Below are positions 24,201 through 34,579 of a stretch of 64,000 nt of DNA, piece after piece. The stretch comes from Rhizoclosmatium globosum (Eukaryota > Chytridiomycota > Chytridiomycetes > Chytridiales > Chytriomycetaceae), in contig MCGO01000024.1 of assembly GCA_002104985.1 (NCBI GenBank), positions 434,001 to 498,000 on the forward strand, read 5' to 3'. Under the pieces are notes generated by a model. That model was not told the origin of the DNA. It did not search any database and was given only the letters and a program-made list of their open reading frames with translations. A program made the translations under genes and the position numbers. Positions within the stretch are counted from its first letter, which is position 1; each line of letters begins with the position of its first letter.

Positions 24201-25035
24201 GACTGTTGGAGAGGACAAGCTGAGCAGCATCAATCCAAGACACATACAATCCGATACATTTGAGACATAATATCGCTGTGTTTAAGTCTCCAGATTGAAG
24301 TGAATCACTGAGGATTTGGAACCAAGTTTGAACAAGAACGGCTGGAACTCCTTGCGCCCTCATTTGGTCCTTGATGAGAATATTGGCCGTATGTGTTTGT
24401 GGACTGTACGACATTTCTCGAGAAGCAATCTCATCGTGGATAGAGAGACAGAATTGAAGAAACGTTTGGACGAATGTTGGAGTGCGAGGGAGTGATAGGA
24501 AGTCAGTGAAGAAGGTTGGCCATTCAGGAGGGCTGTTTGTGACTGGATGTGGGATGTAATCATTTCGCATCAATAGAACAAGGATTTGGAGGAACTTGTT
24601 TCTGAGTGAGTAAGATATTGGAGTGTTTGATGAGATTGATGTGGTGATGACAGTGTAGACTGAGCTGCGCACTCGGGCACGGTCTTCAGGAGACAATTGA
24701 GTGTATCGCTGAGAGAGTAGAAGGTCGGCAATAAGTTGGAGAGCGGCAAAGCGAGCATTGGGGGACCTAAATGCCAGGTGTCAATGACTGACTGGAAAGT
24801 ACCAGGGGGCGAGAGAAGCTGCCATTCACCTTTGGGGATTCTCAGCCAAACTAAGACAAACACTCCAGGCATCCGGGTTCTCTTTCAAGGCCGCGTAGTA
24901 GGCATTCCCTTGCGCATGCGATGGCGCTGACGGGTCCATCGCTGCTATGAGAGCCTGTTCTACCGTACCCTCGTCAAACTTTGCTGAAAGCTGTGCGGTA
25001 AGAGGAGAAGTCGCATTCGTGGGTGGTGATGTCAT
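21298..25035 (-). CDS. XPOT: Exportin-T (tRNA nuclear export receptor)
   Basis: Karyopherin-beta family exportin (yeast Los1) that carries mature tRNA out of the nucleus with RanGTP. About eight exons; the first is 24831-25035 region, the largest about 23536-24766, and the last ends at 21298. Helical HEAT repeats cover the protein. Segments typical of XPOT include PDAWSVC near the N-terminus, ILIKDQMRAQGVPALV, CIGLYVSWIDAAQL, KMKYDEEEEYDFVGEGGEDEALF, SRGLHHSLSPVKSRVYYLFMRFV and FQRMIGCVGEEILPFFQPL. Length, roughly 1,000 aa, agrees with the family. Exon boundaries were only partly checked. The stop codon lies about 260 bp from the NYN relic on the opposite strand. Confidence 0.92.
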
Positions 25036-25217
25036 TCAATGCGAAAGGTAGTCAATGAGCAGCTGTTGGTCGAAAAGAAGAAAAAGGTCAAGAAAACCAC
25101 CGAACATCCTGTGCCTTGTACAGCCCCCTCCACATTCTGCCTCATGAATCACAATTTATTTGAGATATATCATGAAAAGTGACTGTGCTTTGTTCCCAAC
25201 AAAGGAATCAATCAAAA

Positions 25218-26366
25218 TCAGAGGTGCTTGAACTTGTCTGCAGCAGCAACCAACAACTTTGTTGTTCCAGGCTCCTTTGCAGAGTGACCAGAATCAGCAA
25301 CCAAGTTGAACTCAAATTCTGGAGCAGCCTTGTGCAAGTCGTGAGCAGTAACAGCGGGGCCTTTGATACAGTTTAAACACACTATGTCAGAGAATAACTA
25401 CTTACAAACAACATCATATCGTCCCTGAACAATAACACCAGGAATATGACGAATTTTGCCCACATTTTTAAGAATCCAGCCATCTTCCTCAAAGAAACCC
25501 TTGTTGATGAAGTAGTGACATTCAATTCTGGCAAACTGATCCGCCCAAGTGTCATCTTCCGCATGCTTCACCATTTCTTCATCCACAAACAGCTTTGAGG
25601 TCTTCATTTCCCAGGCAGACCAAGTCTTTCCAGCTTGTCGACGAACAGCCGGATCAGCTGAAGTCAAACGCTTGTAATAAGCCTTAATATAATCCCCACG
25701 CTCATCCTCAGGAATCACCGACTTGTAAACATCAAAAGCATCCGGGAAAATGTGACTGGCACCCTCCTGGTAAAACCACTTGAGTTCTGACTCACGCAAC
25801 GTAAAGATACCACGCAAGATCAAAGCCTTAACACGGTCCGCGTGTTGAATAGCGTATGTCAGGGCAAGCGTTGATCCCCAAGAGCCACCAAACACTACCC
25901 ACTTGTCGATTCCAAGTGTGGAACGGAGCTTTTCAATGTCGGAAACGAGGGACCAGGTGTCGTTTCCCTCGAGTTCGGCTGGTGGAGTTGACTTTCCGGC
26001 GCCGCGCTGGTCGAATGCAATGATGCGGTAGAACTTTGGGTCAAAGTATTGACGGTCTGAAGGGCTGATGCCGCCTCCGGGTCCTCCGTGCAAGTACACG
26101 ACTGGATTACCCTGATTTTAGTGTGAACATGAGTGTGAATGGGTTTAACGGTAAAGGTTAAGAACCTGTGGGTTTCCACTTTGCTCATAGTAGATGTTGT
26201 GAATGTCTGAAACCTTCAAGAACCCGGTGTCATAGGCGTCAATGGGTGGGTACAGAGCAGATGGGCCGTAGTGAGCGTGAAGATTGGACATTGTTCGTTT
26301 TGGGAGGATGTTTTTGGAAGTTCGGATCGGGACTCGGAACGCAACGCAAAAGATTTTCGCAAACAT
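25218..26366 (-). CDS. Proline iminopeptidase (S33 alpha/beta hydrolase)
   Basis: Peptidase that removes N-terminal proline from small peptides. Exons complement(25218..25360, 25406..26111, 26166..26366), 349 aa from the upstream ATG. Oxyanion segment HGGPGGG, GAGKSTP loop, nucleophile elbow GGSWGSTLALTYA with the catalytic Ser, catalytic Asp in VQGRYDVVCP, and catalytic His in DSGHSA near the C-terminus. An in-frame ATG at 26291 (MSNLHAHYG) would give the usual cytosolic length. The upstream start adds a basic, Phe/Ile-rich 25-residue extension that could act as a mitochondrial presequence. Which start is used cannot be told from sequence. Confidence 0.93.
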
Positions 26367-26407
26367 TTCCACGTCTCACCGCGTCATTAAAACTGCTATC
26401 TCACAAG

Positions 26408-27010
26408 ATGTTTGAAGAAGAGAGCTATGGCCTTTGGATTGCTACGTGTAAGGAAGGTTATGGGTGGAGTCCCTCACTGACACCCGTCCTTGTTTTAAAG
26501 TGGCAGGGGCAATCACAAGCCACGGAATCGGATTCTTATTCTTGTGTCCAAATGTACTTACTCGTAATCTACTGTCGACCAACACGTACGAGAGGTGTGT
26601 TGTGGTTTTGCTGTTAATCAGTGATGGCAGAGTTCTTGACTCTCACCTACAGAATCCATGGCGATTCAAATAGTACACCAAAGTCCAAAAATCCACATGG
26701 AATCAATCATGGTACTAGAAGTTTATACTCGTTCCTCTTTGATGTGATCAGGAGCTATATCCATCTGCACCTGCTCCTGGCCTTTTCCTCGTACACACCA
26801 ACTCCACTCGAGCTTCCTCAGGCTTTGTACTCGACACTTTTAATTTGGGTGGCATATATTTCCCCTGTTTTCGCGTCGGACGTATTTTGGGAGGGAAGGA
26901 ACTGCCACACTGCAGTCTACAGCGCAAGCAGACATCTTGTGAGTCTATTGACTGTGACGGCTGTTTTTTATGCAGTTGACTATTATTCTGATGATGTCAC
27001 GTTGTTCTGA
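26408..27010 (+). CDS. Putative small multi-pass membrane protein
   Basis: Three-exon model 26408..26447, 26501..26594, 26653..27010 with good GT-AG ends, 163 aa. Hydrophobic segments: ATLAGAITSHGIGFLFL; IRSYIHLHLLLAFS; LYSTLLIWVAYISPVFA; RHLVSLLTVTAVFYAV. This suggests three or four membrane passes with a short C-terminus. No family was recognised. The start is only 41 bp from the divergent proline iminopeptidase start, so both may use one promoter. If the second intron is not removed, the frame ends at 26673 instead. Confidence 0.5.
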
Positions 27011-27863
27011 GAACGAAAGAAGCTGAGGGACGGAGGGAGGAAAGAAGACAAGCATTATTTGATAGACTTTGATTTATATTTGACCGAATAAAGAGAATTG
27101 AGAATATGACACAGATGGTTGGCTACTTTTGATGACTCAATAAGTTGCCAATCCAGGGAACAGGGTATAATACAGAATGAAAGAAAGGTGCTAGTAATGA
27201 GTCTGAAGGCGAGAAACGGAAGAAAATAGTAGGATCACTCAAAGCAGAGTATCCCATCAGTTGCCGGAAAGAGTCGGAATGGGATCATTCCACACATCCC
27301 AAAGCATTAAGCTGTTTTGGTTCTTCCCAAAAGTCCGCATCCGAGTCCTGCACGAGTTGTCTTGAGACAGAGCAGACGACTGGTGGGCGAGGGTGGGTGT
27401 TGGTGGACAATTGAAAGTGTGCTTGTGAAGGAGAGGCGGGGTCAGCCACAAGAAAGAGTGAACGGGAGTGTTTGTGTTGCTTGAGTTCCAGGATAGGCGA
27501 CGATGGTTCAATGTGTGAGTAGGTGAGGCCTGGCATTGTGATTGTCGTGGATGTTGCTGCTGACGAGTGCAACATCTTCAGTTTCTTTTGGCTCTTTATC
27601 AAGGTTTTTCGCCACAATCTTTCGAATCAGGAACCCTCTTTCGTCTCCCACCCTCACCCTTCTTTTTCCCCTTATCAGTACATGTCGCAATCGCATGCAT
27701 CTTATTACTCCTGATACTATCACAACTGCTATTGCACCATCTCATCGCTTCTGATTAAGGAACGAGTTCTGCGCCAATGTCCGAGACGAACGTGTCCGAA
27801 ACATCAGCCCTTTAAAGCAGACACGGACACGGACACGCCACAACAAACAAACAAAACAAAAAG
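27011..27863. other. Intergenic stretch
   Basis: About 850 bp with short frames on both strands but no recognisable domain. It probably contains the 3' flank of the membrane-protein gene and the 5' flank of the F-box gene. No repeat was identified. Confidence 0.4.
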
Positions 27864-29460
27864 ATGCTCCAAACACTTCCGCCCGAACTTCTTCTTCTGA
27901 TTGTGTCGTTTGTGTCGCCGGACACAGCCTCGCTCGTGCGCCTCGGAGCCACGTGTCGTCGCGTGGCCGCCTTTGTGTCAGCTGATTCGCACGTGTGGCG
28001 GCGCCTTGTTTCCAACCTTGGCTTTCCGCTTCCTCCTTCTTTAATCACTCCAAAAACCGTCGCTGTTCTTCTCGCGACAACCCACTGCGACTCGTGCGCG
28101 AAACGGACAAAGGACGTGTCCTGGCGCCTGCTCAGAAAACTCTGCCACAAGTGTTTGCGGGTCCACACTCAAATCCCTCCGACTCTGACCCGGAATCCCA
28201 GTCAGGAACAACCGCTTTCGGACACGCCCTTCAATGAGTGGGTTTACGCTATGGTTCTTACTGTCGCCCTCAAAGAACGCGAAAAGTCCGAATCGGCAGC
28301 TGCAACGAAAGCTGCAAAACGCGCTACCCTCATTACCCGCTTCGCCGCCCTTCCACTCTCACCAGTCTCACCAGACCTGTCTATTCCGTCTCTTCTCGAT
28401 CAATGTCCCTCGTTCAAACATATTTGGTCGTCAAGGCCCACCAATGTCTCCCCCCGTGTCTTTTCGAACGCATCCGCCATACTTCTGCCACAACTCCTTC
28501 AAGTCCGCATAAATGCTTTTGCCCTTGACCTCTTTGATACCTCATGTCGCCAAGTCTTTGCTGAACCATTCCTTGCCTGGATGCCGATTCCTCGCTGGTA
28601 TACAAACAAGTACATGCTATACCTCGCACAATCTAAGACTGTCTTCGAGAACTTTCTAGTTGGGGAAGTCTTTAAGGGTAAGTCTACATTCCTTATGAAA
28701 TGCAAATGATCTTACCAAATACAGACATGGCGTGGAACGATCCATTCCCTCTCGTGGACTTGACACCAGCTATCGAAAAACTAGAAGAGAACTTGACTGT
28801 TCCATTGCGGGCTTTTGAATTCCAAAAACGAGCTCTTGTTGCGAAGTACCCAAGGATGGAGAGAGTAATGATGCACTTTGAAAGCAACTGCATCACTCTT
28901 ATTCGTGGTTTGCTTATCATTTATCTCAAGTCATTTTGATTAACTTTCACCCATCATAGACTTGTTTACAGAATTCCCTGTTCTTCCCTCTCCTTCCACT
29001 CTGACTCCGCTTCCAACGGCAGCATTACCCACTCCAGACACTGCAAACCAATCACTACAAACCCCTCCTTCATCGCCGTCCAGGCCAACCGACGAAACCC
29101 TGGACCTTTCCCAGCTCCCTCAACCAACAACTATCAAGGAAAAGTTTGAAACACTCTTCTCAGAATATGTCATCAAGCTCCGTCTTCTTCGACTGTTTCC
29201 GAGCTGCCAAGCATGTTGGCTTCAGCCACAACTAAGAAACTCTGGTGTAAGACGACTTTATGTAGTTCAAGCTGGTGTTATTGCATGGTATCTCAAGTTT
29301 CCTCGCTGTTAGTTGCTTGTTAATTGGTACAGGAGAACTTGATGCTGACTTTCAACAAACAGATTTCGACTTTCGGGACGATATTTGGCACACCAACTAC
29401 AAGGCGATTGAGCGATCTGCGCATCGATGGATTCGAGATGTCGTTCAAACATCCGTTTAA
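27864..29460 (+). CDS. F-box protein
   Basis: Exons 27864..28677, 28725..28907, 28960..29244, 29333..29460; 469 aa. The N-terminus is a clear F-box (LPPELLLLIVSFV, LVRLGATCRRVAAFV, HVWRRL), which binds Skp1 in SCF ubiquitin ligases. A CxxC…CxxC pair follows (THCDSCAKR, KLCHKCLRV), suggesting a small zinc-binding unit after the F-box. The rest is helical with a Ser/Thr/Pro-rich linker near residue 340. No WD40, LRR or Kelch repeats were seen, so the substrate is unknown. Function as an SCF adaptor is inferred from the F-box only. Confidence 0.75.
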
Positions 29461-29637
29461 TTCTTTATTTGCTGTCTTTTCCTTGATTCTGCATATTTTG
29501 CGTGTTTCTGTTTGCAACTATTATAATGGACGTTCTGAAATTAATATATTGACTTAATGGACTAAGAACTGACTTATGAATGTGTCACTGAAAACAAAGA
29601 ACTACCAAAAGAAAAAAAAAACTGTGAAGAAGGAGAA

Positions 29638-31065
29638 TCAAAACAGTTTTGGATCAACAAACCCAAAACTATCACCACCTTCACCCCACACAAATTCCGT
29701 TTTATCCAACTTCTCGTTTTTTCCGATGTCATGCGTCAAGGAATCTAAAAACGCATACACTGGCCCATCATGCATCAACGGCGGGGGACAAACAGTATCA
29801 AACAATGGGAAATATGGTGCAGCTCCCATAGTAGGCTCTCCAAAAGCAGCCACCCCCAACCCCGCAGCCGGAATCAAGGGCGATTCCTCGGAATCTGGAA
29901 ACTGCGAAAAATCAAACAGCTCGTCACCGAGACCCAGGCTGCCTAAAGCTGGCGTGACACCTGTAGATGTACTGGTAGACGAAGACGAAGAAGATTGCAC
30001 TGGAGTTGGGCCGGTGGTTGTGGTGGGTAAGAAGAATGATGAAGAGTGTTGAGCGGGGGACGGTTGAATGCTGCTTTTGGGTGATAAAGACGGTGTAGCC
30101 GACAGGCGTGGTTTTTGAGCATGTGATTGAGTGGGTGCTTCGTCTGATGCTGGAGTAGTGATTTTCTGGAAAGGAATTCTGTCAGGGTGTGATAAAGCTG
30201 AAATGGATTCCACGGCGTGGAACAGTTTTTCAGAGTCGTCGGGAGAGTGAAGGGCTTTTTGAATGATAGATAAGATCTTTTGTCCCGTTTCGTGGAAGTA
30301 GGTAAGGTTTGTTGCAAGTTCGTGGGTTCTCATTCTATCTCGGGCATAGGATCGTTTGTTGCTCAATAAATTACGTTCTTTCCTATTAAAAGTGTTAGTG
30401 TACACAACTCGAGGGGAGGAATATACTCACGTTGCGTTGTTTATCAAAGCCTTTTCCTCAGCCGTCTTTTCGCGTGAAACAACACGCCGAGCAGCTTCAA
30501 GTAATGGACGATCTGCTTCAGAGCATTCACGACTTGCGATTTCTTCTTGAGATAGGTTGTGAAGCTTCAATTCATCGTAACTTTGCCCCCCTTTCCTCCT
30601 CTTTGCAGGAGGACTAGGAGTCGGGTGATCGCGTAAAAGAGCTTTGAGGCAAGGCTCGAAATTCTTTAGAATGAGTAGTGCAGATTGTTTGGGATTTGTT
30701 GAGTGGAGGAATAGTAGGGTGTCTTGGCGGACTGACGCAAACAGAGCCACGTAAGCAGCATTGGCGTCATCCTGCTCTTTTGCAACAGCTTTCTTCTTTA
30801 CGCGCGTATGTTGTGCCTTGGTGGATGCTTTGATTTGGCTGTTAAGGGATTTGAAATAAACGGTTAGGGAGAGTGGCACATGGAACAAAACAAAGACTCA
30901 CTTCTCCAACTCAATCAGATGATTCTGTTCCTTTGTTCTGCGTGCTTTATTCGTATTCTTTGCCTTTTCGAGTTTGTCTTGGGCTTCTTTGGTGGGGAAG
31001 GCTTCAAGGAGGGCTTCATGTTCCGAACGGAACACCTCCAACGGAGAGTGTCTTTTGTGTGCCAT
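29638..31065 (-). CDS. Unrecognised low-complexity protein, possibly bZIP-like
   Basis: Three-exon model: first exon starts at ATG 31065 and ends near 30903, the second is about 30432-30841, the third about 30380-29638; about 430 aa. Splice sites have good consensus. The segment KNTNKARRTKEQNHLIELEN, crossing the first intron, has the spacing N-x7-K followed by spaced Leu/Ile. It could be a divergent bZIP basic region and zipper, but it lacks the usual paired Ala and Cys/Ser-Arg, so this is tentative. The C-terminal half is rich in Ser, Pro and Thr with acidic-aromatic patches (ELFDFSQFPDSEE), as in activation domains. Nuclear function is inference. Confidence 0.5.
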
Positions 31066-31344
31066 TGCTGATTGAGATGGCAATAGACTGGTGGCGGCCG
31101 TAGGAGCGTATTGTGAGGGATCCAGGTGAGTCAAAGTCGCAGACGGTTTGGAGGGAAGGGAGATACGAGATCGTGGGGAGGTCACTTTTGCGTTTGGGTT
31201 TTGCTTGGGTTTCGGCTTTTCTCCTTTTCAGTGAATCACTTTGGGATCGCACTTTCTGCTGCGTTAACTGTTTCAGTGCTGTGCCACGAAAACCAGTGCT
31301 CTTCCACTCAATTTATTCATAAATAGAAAGGGTAAATAGTACAT

Positions 31345-33906
31345 TCAGATTCCAAACAAAGCCACAAGTTCGCCGATACTGTAATGGATAGTAAGAAAAA
31401 TGCTGGTAGGGAGAAGTGTACGCACCTCAAAGTCTTTGGCTTGAATCCCTCTTTACCGCCAATGGTTTGCTCCACCAACTCTCTCTTCTTATTCTGAAGC
31501 GCAACAATACGCTCTTCCACCGAGTTCACGACTATCATTCGGTGGATAAATACTGGTTTCTTTTGGCCAATACGGTACACACGGTCAATCGCTTGGTCTT
31601 CCAACATCGGGTTCCACCTGATAATGTTATATAACATTTTCAGATGGATAGAAAGTTGTCACAGAAACGTACCACAAATCCGTCAAGATTACGTTATTCG
31701 CACAAGTGAGATTCAGTCCAACAGCTCCACACATCAAGGACATAAGGCACACTGTAATGCTTGAATTTTCTCTGAATTTAGATAGTGCCTCTGCTTTTGT
31801 TTTGCTGCTCATTTTACCATCATCTGATATAGAGTAAGTTGGGAGAGAAAATTATAAACGCCACTCACATTGAATAAACTTGATTCCTTGAGCTCGTAGA
31901 GCAGGGTCCAAAATCTTAAACGTACTTGTCCATTGCGAAAAAACGATGAACTTTTCTCCCGGAGCACGCTTTAATCGCGCCTGAATCAAAGCGATAATCT
32001 ACAAACACGGCTTAGCTGTATTGTATCAAAAGTGTAAGGCGAACCTTGTTGACTTTCGATGATGATTTGGAGACGGAAATCTCAAGAGATTCTTCATCTT
32101 CCTCAACATCATCACTTACGATAGATTCAATCGATTTGTTTGTGACGCAGTCTTCACAAAGCGATTCAGGTTCAGAATCAAACAACCTGTAATGCAGGAC
32201 ATCAGTACAAGGTCAAGAAAGTGCTACACTTACGTTAAACCGCACATTAGACATGTTGGCAGGGGGATTAAACTATCTCGTGGACTACGTCGACCAATAT
32301 CTTCGTCAGACGAAGTGGTAAGATCGATGAAAGGTGTTATTTCTGGAACTGCCTTTTTAAAACTAGGGAGAGTCCTTTGTCTTTCCCATGGAAGCGGCTT
32401 CACTTCTTTTCTTTCACTGGAATCCACTCCTAACGACATTTTAGACACCAGTTCATCCAGAGAATCTATTTCTGCGGGGTTTGGTGTAAGGTCAACTCCA
32501 TCGTTGAATTCCGATAGCTCTTCTTTTGAAGAAAGCCCCGGTAGACGTCTGTGGTTACAAATTTGTCGTAATCTCAACAAGAGTGACAGAACAACCATGC
32601 GGTTGAGCGAATCTGCTTTTTGTGCGTTCTTGATTTTTAATTGTCCGCTCTCTTCCACTCTCTTGTAGAACTCAAGTTCATGCGAGTCCAAATAAACTTG
32701 AACGTCCGTGATAGTTTTAGGCGGGAGGTTGATGGTGAAAATGTCTGGAGTTGCCTTCACTGATGATAATGCCGACGACGAACCGTTTCCCTCCACTGGA
32801 ACAGGTTCAACTGACTCGCTTGCTTCAGCAAGGCCCTTTTTAGTACGACGGAGCATAATTCCCGACAACAATGTCTGTAGGTTGGCTGGATTTGCGGATA
32901 TCCGTTTGAAATCACTCAACCGTTCGTAGGCAGGGAGTTGAAGGAAGCGTACAAGAGAATACAATTCATCGATAGAGTTGTGGATGGGAGTTCCTGTCAT
33001 ACAAATTCGATGCAATGCTTTGAGCTGAGTACATGCCTTTGCTCCTTTTGACTTGTAGTTTTTGATAGAATGTGCTTCATCGAGGACAATGCGGTGGAAG
33101 TTTGCCTTCATAATCGCGCCGTTTTCATCATAGCCGTCATCATTAAGGAGAATTTGACCACTCTTGGCAGGCACATCCTCTTTGAACGACGATGTGACAA
33201 CTCCATATGTTGTTAACACCACGTCGTATCGAAGCAATTCATTCACGCTATTTGTACGTCCAGGGCCATGATGTATCAACACGGAAAGCAAACCAGCGTT
33301 GGTTTTTGACTTAATTTCGTTTTTCCACTGGTCAAGAAGTGAGACCGGTGCAACGATTAACGTCGTCTTGAATTTTACATCTTCGCGGGACGATCGAGAT
33401 GCAAGCATGAGTCCTATGATTTGAACAGTTTTGCCTTGGATTCCTCGTTAGTAATGAATGCTGGGTTGATACAACATACCGAGCCCCATATCATCCGCTA
33501 GAATGCATCCACTCTTTCCCAGACGCTCTTTCTCTTGAAGCCACCGGATTCCGTCTTCTTGATGTGGCAGCAACGTGACCTTCAATCCAGATATGACAAG
33601 CGGCTCTTTAGGCGTTACAGGTACCATAGGCACTGCTTTAACAATGTTTGACTTTGGTCTAGTTGTTGCTGTTGTAGAAATGGGGTTCTTAATGTTGTAG
33701 ATAGGTGTTTTAGCCTCTGCAGGCTTTGCCACTGTAAGCTCGCCAAACAATCCAGCAAGTTCGTCATCGAGCTGATTTTCTTTGGCGTTGTCGTCTTCGC
33801 GTTGTAATGGTACTGGTCTGATAGGTTTGCCTTTCTTCCAAAAGGGAGAGTTTGGTTTGTGAAGGAGGGTTGGGTCAAGGCTCATTTTTTGAATACTTTC
33901 TTTCAT
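31345..33906 (-). CDS. SNF2-family ATPase, Rad5/Rad16-like
   Basis: Swi2/Snf2 DNA-dependent ATPase. Motifs in order: LLPHQEDGIRWL (Q-like), DDMGLGKT across an intron (I), TLIVAPVSLLDQW (Ia), YDVVLTTY, VLDEAHSIKN (II), RICMTGTPIHNSIDELYSL (III), MLRRTKK, then after an insertion FSQWTSTF (IV), LMSLMCGAVGLNLT (V) and EDQAIDRVYRIGQKKPV (VI). The insertion between lobes carries CLMC … CEDC (C-x2-C-x15-C-x2-C). That would be half of a RING or a small zinc ribbon, so the ubiquitin-ligase RING of Rad5/HLTF seems missing. No HIRAN domain precedes the helicase. Likely in DNA repair or chromatin remodelling; the exact orthologue is unsure. Start codon is only 16 bp past the CXorf65-like stop. Confidence 0.88.
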
Positions 33907-33922
33907 ATTTACTTTATTCAAA

Positions 33923-34529
33923 TCAATCCGCTTTTGAGAGATTGTTTGTTGAGCCGCGGCGTCTAGAATTTGCCGGCAGTTTTGATGTTGCCTTCAATGT
34001 AGAAGTCGTTGTCTTTGTCTCAGGAACTGGCGCAGACTCTTGTTTATCCTGCCCAGTTATTCCCATTGATCCTGCAATTCCTCCCTTCTTTTTAGCCGCC
34101 CGGATTTTTTCTAAACAGGCGATAAGTAATGAACATGTCGTGTTCCTCCTCACAACATACCTGGGACAGAGAACTTAAGCTTGGTATCTGCCGGTAAGTC
34201 CAATAGAGGAACATAAGTAGGGACAGTCTCTTCAGAGAACTCGCCAATCACTTTGACGGGAATATACGTTTTCCTGTCGTCCAGGTATTTCTTTGCTATC
34301 TCTTTCGTTTTGCTATTCAAGTCAACAACTTCTCCGTTCTCTGTGGCCAAATCAATTGGTGTTGTGAGGTTGGAAAATCCGCATGTCTTCTTGATGTAGC
34401 TTAAGACCACCGCCGTTTGACAATTTGGATTCACAAGCTTTTCCGACCCAGCTAGATTTCAAAGACATCAAATGGTATGTCTTCCATATAATTTGGTTTA
34501 CCTCCATATTTCACGGTGATGAACGGCAT
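33923..34529 (-). CDS. CXorf65-like protein
   Basis: Exons complement(33923..34110, 34161..34451, 34502..34529), 168 aa. The N-terminal about 85 residues align with animal CXorf65: MPFITVKYG, VNPNCQTAVVLSYIKK, IDLATENGEVVDL, YLDDRKTYIPVKVIGE. The spacing of Asn-Cys, the Tyr-Ile-Lys-Lys segment and the R-x-TY motif is conserved. The C-terminal part is basic and Thr/Ser-rich. The function of this family is not known to me; its presence mainly in flagellated lineages is my recollection and should be checked. It lies directly upstream of the SNF2 gene on the same strand, with 16 bp between stop and start, an unusually tight gap for a eukaryote. Confidence 0.75.
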
Positions 34530-34579
34530 CGACGCTGTCGGATTTTCAAAAATAAGATTTACACGTTAATATCTGTTTA

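Noticed and set aside
26595..26673. Short intron-less ending for the small membrane protein
   Set aside because: A 58-nt GT-AG intron with correct phase leads to a longer hydrophobic protein; the short version was kept only as an alternative.
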